64,000 nt of DNA from Chara braunii (GCA_003427395.1 BFEA01000072.1:3029979-3093978), one strand, 5' to 3'. Positions 45,646 to 57,970 are shown, counted from the first letter of the stretch. Translations and numbers: made by a program. The notes: generated by a model from the letters alone, not told the origin.

Positions 45646-46362
45646 TTCGTTTCAGAAGTTGACGCCCGCCGTCCACGCTGTTCTGAGAGGCAGTTTGTTT
45701 TATTTTTCCTTTCCAGAACCTTCTATTTTTATGTTTCTCCTACATTCTCTTTGGTCCTGGTGTTGTCTTCTCTGGCCACTTGACCACACTCCCGTGTGCC
45801 GAGGCTCTACCGAGCCTCTACCAGGCCTGCCCAGGTCTTCTCTGAATTGAGGGAGATGAAAAAAATAGCCTGGGCGGGGTACTGGTGGTTACGTGCCCTG
45901 ACCGCAAGTCCACTTCTACCTTGGTACCGTGCATCTCAGTAGCCTGGTCTTCTCTTGCCACTCGAACACACTTCTGCGGCAACCACGGATCCGGCATGCG
46001 CCCTTAGAGGTCTTCGGCCTGTTCGAACCAGCTGGAATTGTTAGCCCCAGCGGTTAGTAACAGGCCAGTTTGGCCTGGACCCACGTTTTGTCTGCGGCAC
46101 TGCCCCTCTGGGGAAACATAAATAAACAAACAAAAGACCCAGGATCTTTACATGCCTGGGTTGAACCCGCGGCAGGAGACCACCCAGGAGTAAGGTAGGT
46201 GTTTCCATTTTTGGTGAACTGCAGAATTTTTTGGCAGTCTACATAACACACAGAACACTGCACAACGCCACACGCGTACACACTACGGTTGGTTCGCTAT
46301 TGGCAACAGGACTACCGTGTTTCCCCTCCGCCAAACGCAAAAGAGAAAAAGAAGCGGCTCAC

Positions 46363-46449
46363 CTTCTGCTCTCTGATCTTAGCAAGTTCAACAGTCAACA
46401 TCGCCACTAGCGACTTTGACTTCTTCTCCTCTGCCTCCGCCGCCTTCAT
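46363..46449 (-). CDS. ATPQ: ATP synthase subunit d, mitochondrial - penultimate exon
   Basis: An 87-base, 29-codon exon reading MKAAEAEEKKSKSLVAMLTV and ELAKIREQK, a charged helical segment matching the 'LKEAEQKSLKESERLEKEIA' helix of plant subunit d. Acceptor TTTGCATTGCAG before ATGAAG and donor AAG|GTGAGC after it are clean. The ATG at the exon start is internal, not a translation start, because the homologous upstream residues are found in the exon at 47279-47343. Phase 0 at both ends. Confidence 0.85.
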
Positions 46450-47278
46450 CTGCAATGCAAAGACAGACATTTGTGAGTCATAAGACAAGAAACATTGACT
46501 AGGGAACTCAGAAAACCCGCAAAACGCATTCCAAATAAACACTTACAAACCCTGCTCAGCCCCTTCACGCATTGAGGAGGAAGAAACCCTTATCCTGTCA
46601 ACAACTGCTTGAAGCTAAAACACAGTCTGCTTGCTCAGCAGAGCTGATCTCCATCGAAACAGAGTAAAACAAACCCTGCTTCAGACTTGAAAGGGCTGCA
46701 GTCGACAACCGTGCAAAGCCTGCACCCGTGGCAGCCCTGCAATCACTGGAGAATCTACAGTCTACCTTCAGGACACCGCTGTCAGGCATGCAGCTCTGCA
46801 AAACCCGCAACCATGCCCACCCTACAACACCCACAGCAGCCCTGTAGGTTGGCAGAGTTCACGGCCCGCCAGAATAGGCCTGGCAAGGCTGCAGCTCTGC
46901 AGTCCTGCATTGCCTTCAAAAAAGTCACTCCCTCCTAACTCACCAACCTTCCAACTCATGGACACCGATACAACTGAGCCCCTGCTACATGAACCTGCTT
47001 TATGCACCCCTGCCCTGCCACTTTCCCCCTCAACAACAATGACAACTTGGTGAGGAATTTGACTGCAAGTATGGTCCAAGGCGGGAAAGCTCATCTACTT
47101 CAGAAACAACCCCACATGTCTACACCCAAGTAACAGCCCCATGATTGCATCAGTATCGCATATGAAACAATGACTGAATGCCACGTAAACATGCCTCTTG
47201 ACGACACAAACTGTTTGCAATAACAGAAGTATCCCACTCATTCATGGTTCATGGGGGAAACGGTGAACGAATGCGCAC
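46450..47278 (-). other. ATPQ intron, 829 bp
   Basis: Donor GTGCGC after the exon at 47279-47343, acceptor TTGCAG before 46449. Contains no recognisable element. Confidence 0.75.
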
Positions 47279-47343
47279 CAGCTCATCATGCTTCTTCTGA
47301 TACTCAGGTGTATAAGTGTCGGTGTACTCTGGGATCTGAAGCC
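47279..47343 (-). CDS. ATPQ: ATP synthase subunit d, mitochondrial - third visible exon from the end
   Basis: A 65-base exon that completes a split Gly codon and reads LQIPEYTDTYTPEYQKKHDE then L. This matches the 'SIEIPKYVDKVTPEYKPKFD' segment of plant subunit d position by position. Acceptor AACTGGACAG; donor CTG|GTGCGC. The phase-1 junction with the exon at 59694-59775 restores the E-G-L-Q-I-P order expected from the family, which supports joining the two across 12.35 kb. Confidence 0.85.
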
Positions 47344-48547
47344 CTGTCCAGTTCAAAGGTAGCACCGGTAAAATCACACAAGTGTTAATAAAATCGTTTC
47401 CAAGGAAGGTAGCAGGCGCATAAATTACCCAATCCTGACATAGGGAGGTAGTGACAATAAATAACAATACTGGGTGGGGGTGGAATCGTTTCCTTGTCCA
47501 TGAGCAGAGGAAATCATCACAAAACACACTTTTAATACAAAGTAAATATATAGTATATAGTATATACCATTCCCCATCTCACTTTAGTTCTTTACCTTTT
47601 CTTCCTCTACCTTTTGCTGCCACTGTTGCACCCACTATCTCATCCTGCTACCTCCTCTGCTTCACATTCATTTTGCATCCCTTGTCTCATCTTCCTCCTC
47701 TTCCTCCTCTTCCTCCTCCTTCGCCTTCTTCACCACCTTCAACGCATACGATTAAGCCACCAGTTATCATTCTGGCAAACAGCGCTCTAGCTTTTACCCC
47801 TTCATTAATCTCTCTCTTCACCTTCAACACATATGATCAAGGAATCAAACCCCTCCTTCATTATCACTCTCCTTCAGCTCCTCTTGGTTCCTGACGACAA
47901 CAATTCACAGCAGATAAAGACCAGGCTGGACTGGCCACAGCCGTTCCCCAAGTACAAGGTTAAGGGGTCGTTACAGCTGTATGGACCACAAGAAACGGCC
48001 ATCAAGACCCCAGACATAGGCCGCTGAGTTGTTGTTGTGTTCCATTGCAGCAGTCAACGACATCCAGAAGAGAAAAGCTGGCACTAACGAGCCTGCTTAC
48101 CAATGTGTCACCAACAGATACAGCATCATACAGTGTAAGGAACCCCTAAACCCCCAAACTTTGCCTCCATCACTGCTCCCTCACATTCAATACCAGCTCT
48201 TCCAGTTCTGGCACCCACGTGTAGCTGTGCAGCCTTAAGAGTTTCGAGACTCATGTCGTCTGACATGTCTGAACTCGCATGACATGAACACGTGTACACT
48301 AAGCAGGATTTCGACCCATGAGCTGCAACCAAGTCGTCGTTGAACTCTTGTTCGTTGTTTTTGCTCTTCGAAGGGCTCGGACTTGGAACGTTATACAAGG
48401 TAAGTATAACCGTTTGCTGTTTTGTGTGCTGCCGTGAAGCTCGGTAGTTCTGAGCCTAGGACCTTCTTGTAGAATCTCTGTTGCGTAAGTTTGTAACAGT
48501 ATGCCCTTCCAGCCCTGGGCTCTTCTACTAGGTGGATGATGTAGGCC

Positions 48548-48653
48548 TACCGTCTTCCCCCAAACACAACGCACCCTCATTTTGGCTGTATCTGGCCGGA
48601 AATATAGCTTGTATACATTCATTTTTAGGGTGCGTTATGTTCGGGGGAAGACC
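48548..48653. mobile_element. Foldback MITE, CTACCGTCTTC family
   Basis: CGTCTTCCCCCAAACACAAC + GCACCCT (48551-48577) is the reverse complement, with few mismatches, of AGGGTGCGTTATGTTCGGGG + GAAGAC (48627-48652). The loop is about 49 bases. No ORF. Confidence 0.75.
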
Positions 48654-48699
48654 CCATACAGGCCCTAGGGGTTCACAATGTACTTGGGGGGCTCTCAGG

Positions 48700-49570
48700 C
48701 CATGCAACCCACTTTCGGGTAGCCTTAATGGGCCAAAGAAACGTTTTTTTGCACCGGATACGGCCCCACAAAGGTAGGCAGGTTTTGTCGTCTGTTTGTG
48801 TTCTGTTAGTTTGCAATGAACTTCTTTTTGTGATTGTTATTCCGACTTCCGCATTTTTCTGAGTATTTTGTCTATTTCAGGTTTTTGCTGGTCTGGGATT
48901 AAGACAATTCCGACTCTGTTTTGTCTGAACAGGCCCAGGTGCCCAGGTGCCTGTTCAGACCAATGGAGGTACCGCACCCCCACATTGGCTGTTTTCAGGC
49001 CCAGCGGCTGTTTTTCAAGTCAGCAAACTTTCAGTGGTACTGCTCCAGCCCCTGTCGCTTGGACATCCTTGCTGCATCGGCGGGGAGGCCTAGACCGCCA
49101 GCAGGGACCCAGGGAGGCCGGTTTTAAGGCCAGCAGTGCCCAGCACACTGCACCAGGATTTCGGCCTGCCTGCACAACCATCGATTGTTGGACAGCCCTG
49201 GATAAAGGTAGAAGACACTTCTAGACGGCCCACCAGTATGTAGCCTGGTCAGGACTTAATTGTGGTAGGCAATTTTACTACCACGATTCAACTACAGGTC
49301 ACTGCAGAGCAGCGATGAGGAGAGTAGCGCTCCGATCAGTTTATTGCTAGAGGCGGTAGGAGGAGAATCAGAGAGTGCTCACCTTGGCGCCATAGCTTGG
49401 GACTGGTTCTGGCCTATGGCCGGCCTTCATTCTGTGACCTGCATAGCTCAAGACGTCATCTCTCAGCGGTGAAAGGAGAGATTATTCTTCGTTTTCTTCT
49501 TTTTCTTCTTCATTTTGTCTTCTCACCAACCCCGATATCCGCCTCCTGTCATCCTACTTGAGAGAGAGAG

Positions 49571-49639
<69 letters not shown>

Positions 49640-51230
49640 AGAGACTTGGCTACTATGCGGGGAGGCTGTGGCCCCAGGTTACGACTTACCATTGTGAGTG
49701 CTGCTGGGATTTGAGAGACACTAATTATTATTCGGTTGATACATTGCGGTTGCTGACCTCCTTTCCATACCACATCTCCTTTCACTCAGCTCCCTCGTCT
49801 ATGGTATTTCTCCTAATGTGTGTGAAGGCAAGGAGGGAGGAGGGATCTTTCATTTATGTATGCTCCCCTCCTTGTGCAAGGAATATGAGTGTGAACGATA
49901 TACAGAAAACCAATGTTGCAAAATCACACAGATGTCCAGGTAGTTGTATCCAAGCACAGAGTACATGACGTAATGAGCAAATGTTCAAGCCCGTAGGCCA
50001 GACCAACACAGTATCCAAAGTCGCTCCTCTCTGTCTGGCGCCCAGCGCCCAACCTACTCTGCCCGACTATCCTACCTACAGCTGGTTCACGCAACAAGCT
50101 CACTTCGACTCTCGAAGACCAATGTACACGACTGTCCACTCCATAGCCGACCTCTCTTCATGCACCAGGTATGTATCTCGTCACCCTCAATCAGACCTTG
50201 ATTACCCCACACTGCGCCTCCTTCCCTGAAGACCACCAGATCAACCGCTGTACCCCCTGGCGCCCAGCAGCCCGGCTATGGCCGCCTGCGCCCCGCTGCC
50301 CTGCAGCGCCCCACTTCACCACTACGCACCCCGTCAGCGCCCTTGGCAGCAGCACAGCATCAAGCGATAGCGAAGCAGCACTTCCGCATTGCCTGCACTG
50401 GCCAGCATGCCTGGCCTGGGCTGCCTCACTTCTTTTATGGAAGTGGCAGCCTCCTGGATGCTGTGTGTGGCCTGGCTGGAAGCTTCCAGTAGCTTCCAGT
50501 TGGGCCTCAGACCCTGCACACCCAGGCCCGAGACTACAGTTGAGGTCCTGCGCCCTTTTGAGTTGGGCACGGCCTGAGTCTCCGGACTTGTGCTGTTTGC
50601 TGCATCTGTGCAGGGCTTCCAGGTGGGTGCGTCGGCCGTACTGCTTTTCCAATGTATCGGCCCTGCTTTGTGTGTATGTGCCCAGGCGCAACTGTCAAGG
50701 CCTGGGCCAACTGTACGACGCAGCTTAGTGAGGCTGACGCGTCTACCCAACCAACTGGCGTGCTGCGAGAGCCTGAATACCCACATATGGAAATGTCGAA
50801 TTTTTGGACTTTGACGAATATTCAGGCCCGCCTTCACTTAGGGCGGGCACTCGGCTTGCTTGGGGCCTTGGCCCAGAACATGTAATGTCTGATAGGGCCC
50901 CTTGAGGGCTCGTTCCTTGCACTTGCACATGCACATGATGATGATCTATGTGTGTCTTGATTCACGAGTCTGATCAGATTGTTGTCTTTCAGTCGGCTGC
51001 TGCTTTGCTTTGTTGTTTCTCCTCACCTTTGTGATCACTTGTTCCTGCACCCTGCCTGGACACTAGTAGGCATGCGACACCTAGGCAGGGAGGCAGTTCG
51101 TCAAAACTGACAAGCTGGGGAGTGGCCGTGACAAATTTTCTTTCTCCAAGTTCGCTGGAGTAGAAGGAGAAGCAGAGCTATTTTAAGGCTCCTGGCGGGC
51201 AGAGTTGAGCCAGCCATAGCCAGGCAGTTC
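48700..51230. other. Intronic stretch without a supported gene
   Basis: A palindromic CAGGCCCAGGTGCCCAGGTGCCTG lies near 48930. Overlapping 160-185-codon frames on both strands at 50171-50837 reflect GC-rich composition, not a recognised protein. Confidence 0.4.
49560..49638. repeat. (GA)n microsatellite
   Basis: About 79 bases of GA with one ACAC interruption near the start. Confidence 0.95.
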
Positions 51231-51231
51231 T

Positions 51232-51620
51232 GGCAGTCTACCACATCATTTTCTGCTCTGATTGATGTCAAGTGCTCAGGACAGTAGGGTGCCCCTGTTC
51301 ACATAAAACTTTCTCTGTTGTTTGAAGTAGCCAAGTTTGTATGTTGGATTTCGAATTTTCAGCAAGCTTCCAAGCCCACGCCAATTTATCTCAATCAGCT
51401 GCGCAAGTGTGATGACACATGCAAGTATTTGAGCTGGCAGTCTACCACATCATTTTCTGCTCTGATTGATGTCGAGTGCTCAGGGCAGTTGGATGCCCCT
51501 GTTTACATAAAACTTTCTCTGTTGTTTGAAGTAGCCGAGTTTGTATGTTGAATTTCGATTTTTCAACAAGCTTCCAAGCCCACACCAATTGATGACACAT
51601 GCAAGTATTTGAGATTCTTC
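51232..51620. repeat. 204-bp tandem duplication
   Basis: GGCAGTCTACCACATCATTT starts at 51232 and 51436. Shared words include TCTGCTCTGATTGATGTC, AAACTTTCTCTGTTGTTTGA and GATGACACATGCAAGTATTT. The second unit has a ~25-bp deletion. A related, further modified copy lies at 58810-59140. Confidence 0.85.
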
Positions 51621-51633
51621 GAAGTCGTAAAAG

Positions 51634-51645
51634 TGGTACCAGAGC
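51634..51645 (+). other. Primer-binding site of the intronic gypsy element
   Basis: TGGTACCAGAGC differs at one position from the plant tRNA-iMet primer site TGGTATCAGAGC and is followed about 0.45 kb later by gag-like sequence. The end of the 5' LTR should lie just before it, but I could not match it to the 3' LTR. Confidence 0.55.
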
Positions 51646-51849
51646 TGGTCTGCTGTTATGCCCGTTCTGTATGGTTTCTCAAGCAAAGTGATAACATGCA
51701 CCACACGGCACGAGGAAGGTTGACGTCAAAGCTAAATAAAAAGCGGCAAAAAGAGGCTCCTCAGCTCATGCCACATCAGCACTGGCCACCGGCATCCATC
51801 AAATGTCTACCCTGCGTTGTACCTCATCTTGCAGAGTTTTCCAAAAAGA

Positions 51850-52580
51850 TCCCTACTGTGCAGGAAGGAAATACAGGAGGTGGCAGAACGGAATTTCACG
51901 CTTGAAAAGGAACTGGTGAGTAGCAGCTCCCCAGCAATTGAGTGGTAGGGCAACAAGTCGCAGGCAAGAGACAAGTTGTACACCTATCAGGAGCTAGCTC
52001 CTGCTTCAAGGAAGAAGTAGAACCGATACAGCAATATCAGCACCGAGCAACCCTATGGCAGCTGCACTCCTAGCCTCTACGACGGGACAAGCTGATTTTG
52101 AAGCGGAGATCAAAACGACTCAGGATGGAGGGCAGGGAAAGTACAGCGAAGATACTAGACGACAAGAACACCAACGTTCGAGATAGATTGTCAGCACACA
52201 CTGGCCTTCGTGCCACTGGCATGAACAGGATGGAGAAGAAGATGAATGCCATATCCAAAAAACATGATGCTAGAGTTTCAGATAGCAGCACTACATCGCC
52301 AACTATTGCCACCTTCGACCCCTAAGAAACACATCAGGTGGGATCTTCCTCTCAAACTGGAGGAGGTCAGCACCAGTCCAAGATCAAGTCACCACAAGCT
52401 TTCACATAGAAGCCAGATGACAATGTTGAGGTCTGACTGCGGGAAGTGGACGACGGACCTCATACTACCAGTTCCCAGATGACATCACCAAACTCCAGTT
52501 TACTTTCAGCAACATGGCATCCGATCCTCATATGTCGCATACCTCTCTCCCAGAAGAAAACCAGGCATGGGAGGTAGGCA
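51850..52580 (+). pseudogene. Gag-like remnant of the intronic gypsy element
   Basis: Plus frames give a charged, coiled-coil-like part (LILKRRSKRLRMEGREST, MNRMEKKMNAISKKHDARVS), then PQAF-KPDDNVEV-LREVDD and, one frame over, YYQFPDDITKLQFTFSNMAS. The last two match the start of the retrotransposon gag fold ('F-x-G-x-D-D-V-x-x-W-L ... Y-x-x-x-x-D-x-x-K-L-x-x-x-x-x-x-L'). Stops and frame changes occur. Its position between the primer site and the RNase H/integrase remnant fits. Confidence 0.5.
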
Positions 52581-52599
52581 TATGCATTCTGTAACAGCA

Positions 52600-55230
52600 A
52601 AATCGCAGACTGAGAACTCTGCTGATTTCTGAGTTTAGCCGCTGCTGGATATTGTGACTTGCTGCGATTCCCACTTTCTCGTGAGATTTCTAAGTCCGCA
52701 TATCTGCGCGTTTGCTGACTTTCCATGTGTTTGTCTGAGAGCATGATTGCTTGGGTGTGTGTGTGTGACCTGCTGGGGTACTTGTATGCTTGGAAGGGCC
52801 TCGGGCCTGGTACTTACCTGTGGCCATGTCTTTGTGGGTTGCAGGGGGTGTAACGGTAGGCTAGGCCAGCATAGATGGGAAACACTCAAGTAGCGGGTAG
52901 GCCAGGCACGTGTAGCGGGTAGGTAGGCAGAAGACGACAAAAAGATAGTCCTTCAGAAGCCGGGAGAGCTTTAGAAGCCCAGTCGGCATAGGTCTAGTGG
53001 TACCGGTCCAGTAGTCCGAGTCCAGGACCTGTAGCGAAGGAGATCAGACCAGCAATGATGTTTCTCTCTAAAGGAGAAAGGTACCAGTAGCTTGGGAGGC
53101 CGAGCGGCCTGGAAAGTCATCGACCAAGGAAGCAGCTGCCCGGTATACCTTCGGGAGGAGCAAAATGCTGTTCATTTTACGGTGTGCAAGTTTGGCATGA
53201 TGTTGGGGGTATTGGGGGACGCTATGGGGTGTTGGATGTGTTATTAGGGGTTCTGGACCCGGGGTGCGACGACTCCTGACCGGTAGGTGCCGACCAGCCA
53301 ATCGGTCAGCGGGTCGACAGCCGACCAGTCAAGGGCCACCGTTCGTCGGGGGGTGCAACAATGCACTCGCCTATGGTGAAGTGGACCAGGAAGGAAGGCT
53401 CCGGGGTGTAGGACAAGTAGAAAGAAGGCGAGCAAGGAGGGGAGTGACGGGGGTGCTTAAGTGGACGGCTTCTTGGTTGGCACTACACCTGGAAGGGCCT
53501 ATAGGGGGCAGGCGTCATCCAGGGAGACTTCAGGGCAGAGATAGGCATGGCAGATAGTCGAGAGGGCACATCAGCATTGCACACCATACCCACCTTTCAT
53601 TGAGTTGCTGGCAGTAAGGAGGAGATTCGGACATTGGTTCTGGTTCATTCTCTCATTGTTAATTATTACTATTATTGAAAAGAAGAAGTCGGGGGAGATA
53701 AGGAGGTTGAAGGTGATGGTGAGTTGGAGGGGGATTTGACATTGGCCTTTGCTGGTGCACAGTTCTTCCATCCTTGTTTCTTCTTCTTCCTTTGTCTACT
53801 TCTCTTTCCAAGTTCTTTCATTTCTGTTGCAATTAAATGGCAGTCTTTCTTTGAGCTATTGCACTTCTAGATAGCTAGGATCATAACAATTGGTTTCGGA
53901 ATGGTACTTACTTGCTGGCAGGAGAAAGTCTTGTTGCACCAACCCTAATCCGAGATAGTTCGGGCAACTTAATCTCGAATTAGGGGGCTACTTAAATCTC
54001 GGATTAGGGTAGGTTAGAGAGGTATGTAGGTTGGCGAGTTAAGTTGGAGCTGCCCCCACCTAGTCCAGGTCTTGTAGGGTCGGCATATGACCTGCCTAGG
54101 TTGCTGAAGTGCATGTATGGGGTGGCGAGACACTCGGGGTGACTTCTTGGAGTGATTTGGGAGAGGAGAGAGTGAGAGTCACTCACACCTGGAATCTAAG
54201 CTCGAGGGCCTCGAGCAACTTTTGGGCTTCTCTCCAAGAGACTAACTCCAGGTAGCCATGGCTGCACCGAAGGACTGCAGGTTACTGATTGGTCTTCAAC
54301 ATCCGCATGAGATGTGGCAGTGTACATTGGCATAAAGTCGCCCCTCCTAGGTTGCTAGGACACTACTCTAGAGGTTGCTAATTGGGTCAGGAGGACATCT
54401 GAGAGAGGGGGTGAGTTATACTGCATCTCAAAGTCCGGGTCACAGTTAAGTGCCATGTAACTGAGGGATGCCCATGGTCATGTGCATGGTGCTGCATGGC
54501 CTGATGGGGTATGCTGGGTCCCTTCTCCTACTCTCTATGATCTTGGCTGATTCGGACGAGTTTGTAGACTGCTCTCTCATCTGAATGGTAGACGTTGACG
54601 AGGGACCATCTGCAGTTTGTCTTTTTCTTTCAGTACCACAGGGATAGATCTGGGACCCCAAGGTGGGACTCCTCTTGGCTGGACTGGGTCACCAGTCTAC
54701 CTGGGACCTTTCCGTACCCAGCAGAACCTGGTCCAATGAAGTAGAGCAACCTTGCTGCCAAGTGTGGAGCCACTGCAAGCATTTCTCTGCCGCGCTGGAA
54801 GGAGGGGACACACTAAGGTTGGGACACTCACTTTCAAGGGGATCTTGATTGCATTTTTCCACAAACTCTGACACACAGTCTGTGGCTTGGCTCGCAATCG
54901 TATACTCCACTCGGATCTCCATTGCTTCAGTCAGTTCTCTTTTGTATCTAATTCATTTGCTATCTTCACTGAGCTGTATTTAGGCAGGACGGGATGCTGA
55001 AATTGCAGAAATACCAGTTTGGAGAAGTATCGTAGCACATATACCGGTCCACCCCTATATTGGGACAGCTCCATGAAGATACATTCCACTAATCCGGAAT
55101 CCAGATAAATATAACTGCTAATTAGCCAAATTGAGCACTAGAAACCTTGTTCCAAGTCACTAGTGGAGTGACAGGAGAGAAAGGGAGAGTGGCAATCTTG
55201 AGTGGTCAAGGACCAGGAAGAGTGTTCGTT

Positions 55231-55232
<2 letters not shown>
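52600..55232. other. Insertion or unassigned part inside the intronic gypsy element
   Basis: Protease and RT expected here are not visible. Sequence at 52840-53550 is rich in GTAGCGGGTAGG / GTCCAGTAGTCCGAGTCCAG words, partly resembling the 3' LTR start region after 57166, so LTR material may have inserted or recombined. A hairpin lies at 53941-54011. Confidence 0.4.
53941..54011. repeat. Small hairpin
   Basis: AACCCTAATCCGAGAT at 53941 pairs with ATCTCGGATTAGGGT at 53996-54010. A third copy of the word (AATCTCGAATTAGGG) lies between. Confidence 0.75.

Positions 55233-55307
<75 letters not shown>
55233..55307. repeat. (GA)n microsatellite
   Basis: About 75 bases of uninterrupted GA. Confidence 0.95.
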
Positions 55308-55309
<2 letters not shown>

Positions 55310-55427
55310 AGCACCCCTCTCGAGAGTCTTATTGATTCGTTTCCGGTTGGCAACTCGTTAACCAACCTGCTTCTAGCAAGACCAGCAGTGGGTCCATGAT
55401 GGCTAAAGCTCAGTTAACTGTGGATTA

Positions 55428-57130
55428 ATGGCTGGCCATGCTGAACGCAACCGACGATGCGGAAAAACCCACTGGCGAGACTATCTGTTAGGACGACACT
55501 TTAAAATGTATTCGGATCATAAGACACTTCACTGGCTCAAGACGCAGGTCCGTATGTCTACAAAGTTAGCTGGGTGGGCCACACATATAGACGAGTTTGA
55601 CTTTGAACTGCAGCCAGCCAAAGGTAAGTACAACATCATCGCCAACGATTTAAGAAGGGCAGATTTCTTTGGAGCCATTGTTACTCACCTCGACACGCAA
55701 GCTGAACTACAGCTAAAGATTAAAGATGCATACTGGAATGATAGGCATCTTAATGAATCATACATAAGGTAAAGAAGACCCAAATATTCTATGGTCGATG
55801 GCTTACTGTTAGAGAAAACGAATGTAGAAGACCGCTTGTGTATCCCGAATGATGAGGGAGCTCGCAATCTGATCTTGAGAGAATGTCATGACTCTTAGGG
55901 TTATTACATGGGTAGGAAGACATATGCTAACCTCCTACAGTCATATACGTGGATAGCTATGATGCCTGGCTGCATCGTATATGTTCAGGGCTGCAAATTC
56001 TATCAACGTAACAAAAGTTCCATGCAGCCTCCGCTCGGACTGCTGAAACCACTACCGATACCATCAAGCCCGAAGACAAAGTCTCCATTGACATCATGGG
56101 CATGAAGCTTAAGAGTCAAGTGGGAATAATAAGGCTATGGTAGTGGTGGACAGATTTCATAAATTTGCTGTTTTTATTCTGCTGCCACCCGCACATAAGA
56201 CAGATCTAGTGATTAAGGAGTTCTTTAACCATTGGGTGAAAGACTCACGCATCCATTAACAATAGTGAGCAATAGAGATAAACGGAAGTCCATGGGTCAA
56301 AACTGACTATATCGTCAGGTAGGCACCCGGAGAGAAACGGTCAGACAGGACAGATGAATAAGTTGCTACACCAAGCGCCTGCGCATGTACATTAGGCCCG
56401 ATCAGATCGATTGGGGCGAACACCTAGCAAAGGTAGTCGGTGCCTATAACAACTCTGTGCACCTCACGACTTCACACGGTGCCTATAACAACTCTGTGCA
56501 CCTCACAACTTCACGTACGCCGACAAACTGCACAAGGGGTGGCATCCTAGGAGACCTATAGACTGCCTGAATCCCGATCAAATTGGGAGACTGCCACCAG
56601 GCATTAGAGAGTCCGCACTGCAATATGAAAAGGATATGCAGAGAGTCACCGAGGACATCGGAAAAATGCCCAGCATCAGACGGCAGAACCAGTGAACAAG
56701 CACCGCAGACCATCTCACTTCACTGCTAGAGAGCTAGTCTGGGTTACGCCCAAGGAATTCCTCCCCAAAAAAGGAAATTCATAGAAGTTGCTACTTACGT
56801 ATTGTGGACCATGGGAGGTCCTAGACTTAACGGGAGATACAATGGTCCATCTTTCACGGTTGACATCATGGTCCATCTACATACTTACCTCGTGTTCCAT
56901 GCTTCAAAGTTGTTGCCTTGTGGCGCGATGACAACTTCCCCTCGTGAAGGTCGATGATTCCACCAGATATGGATGGCAAGTATGATATTACTCCTATTTC
57001 AGATGAAGATACTTATACATCTGATAGAAGGGGGAGGCCACAGCGACAGTGCAAAGTCCGGTTCCATTACCAGGAACCAGAAGATTACCTTCGGTACACA
57101 AGGGATGAACTAAGAGAGACCGAGACCTGA
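55428..57130 (+). pseudogene. RNase H end and integrase of the intronic gypsy element
   Basis: RNase H: WRDYLLGRHFKMYSDHKTLH, then STKLAGWATHIDEFDFEL and a GKYNIIANDLRRADFFG tail (the L-S-R site reads L-R-R). Integrase: YSMVDGLLLEKTNVEDRLCI, HDS-GYYMGRKTYANLLQSY and YVQGCKFYQRNKSS (the second Cys of the usual C-x2-C reads Y), then a core start around 56080-56230 with DIMGMKLK and VVVDRFHKFAVFILLPP. A large part of the core after 56260 is scrambled, including a short tandem duplication (GGTGCCTATAACAACTCTGT at about 56438 and 56479). The C-terminal module shows FTARELVWVTPKEFLPKK and LLLTYCGPWEVLDLTGD. A charged tail (RFHYQEPEDYLRYTRDEL) ends near 57125. Confidence 0.8.
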
Positions 57131-57151
57131 CATCTTGTACTAGAACGGGCT

Positions 57152-57165
57152 AGGAGAGGAGAGAA
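57152..57165 (+). other. Polypurine tract of the intronic gypsy element
   Basis: AGGAGAGGAGAGAA directly before TGTAGTAGACAG, about 25 bases after the end of the integrase tail. This is the canonical position for plus-strand priming. Confidence 0.7.
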
Positions 57166-57600
57166 TGTAGTAGACAGATGAAGACGAGATTTTCTCGGAG
57201 GAACTCGAAATTAGGCCGGCGGGAGCAAGAGGATTTCACGCCATGTACATGTCCCAAGTCCCGGTCCTAGAGGGTCCAAATCCCAATTGGGCCCGATCCC
57301 AACATCCCATCTGGGCCCAGTCCCAATTAAAGGGTCCTAGGAGTCCGGTAGGGTCTACAACTTGAAGTGTCATAGGTATGTAGTCCAGTAGGTCGAAGTC
57401 GTAGGCCCGGTACCCGACAAGAAAAGTCTGCAGTCCCAAAGTCCAAGCTCGAAGCAAAATCCTGGGAAAGTACGGTAGTTTTGAAACTGACAATATGCAG
57501 ACAACAGGCCGTGACTACCGACACCGGTCTGAAGGCAACAACGACTCGCCTCTGCTGTTGTTATTTATAGTTGCTACAGAGCAGCATCAAGTCACTTTTC
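57166..57600 (+). repeat. Start of 3' LTR of the intronic gypsy element (end not defined)
   Basis: Begins TGTAGTAGACAGATG after the polypurine tract. Contains palindromic words around CCCAATTGGGCCCGATCCCA and TCTGGGCCCAGTCCCAATTA (57275-57330). TTATTTATAG near 57562 could be a TATA element. I found no matching 5' LTR in the window, so the right boundary is a guess. Confidence 0.5.
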
Positions 57601-57807
57601 GGTACAATGTTGCAGAAGCTCTGTCGTATCGCTTGTGCGACTACCAGGTTGTGCAGTCGAGTTGAGGTGTTGGGGAAGAAGGGCGACCAGCGCCATAGCT
57701 AGGGTAGGCAAGTAGGAAGACAACGGTGGCCATAGCCCCAAGGTGGAGAAACAAGGTGGAGAGGGTAGGGAACGGGTGTATTCAGGAAGGAGGAGTGAGC
57801 GATCCAA

Positions 57808-57843
57808 GACAGAGCGAGAGAGAGAGAGAGGGAGGGAGGGAGG

Positions 57844-57886
<43 letters not shown>
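57808..57886. repeat. (GA)n/(GGGA)n microsatellite
   Basis: GA run with a block of GGGA repeats; a shorter GA-rich tail lies at 57931-57970. Confidence 0.95.
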
Positions 57887-57887
<1 letters not shown>

Positions 57888-57970
57888 AAGGCAATGAGGT
57901 TGAGCACCTGAAGTGTCCAGTGAAGATCACAGAGGGAGGGAGAGATTGAGAGGGAGAGAGAGAGAGAGTA

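Larger units (their letters stand above)
42818..46362 (-). other. ATPQ intron, 3545 bp
   Basis: Bounded by GTGAGC at its 5' end and TTCAG at its 3' end on the minus strand. It holds A/T runs (one single N at 42992), a 75-bp tandem repeat (44806-45035), and several copies of local dispersed repeats (about 44225, 44475, 45180, 45536, 45897). The plus frame at 43862-44251 has no recognised domain. Confidence 0.75.

Noticed and set aside
50171-50837. Overlapping 160-185-codon frames on both strands
   Set aside because: High GC lowers stop frequency; no domain, no conserved start, inside the ATPQ intron.
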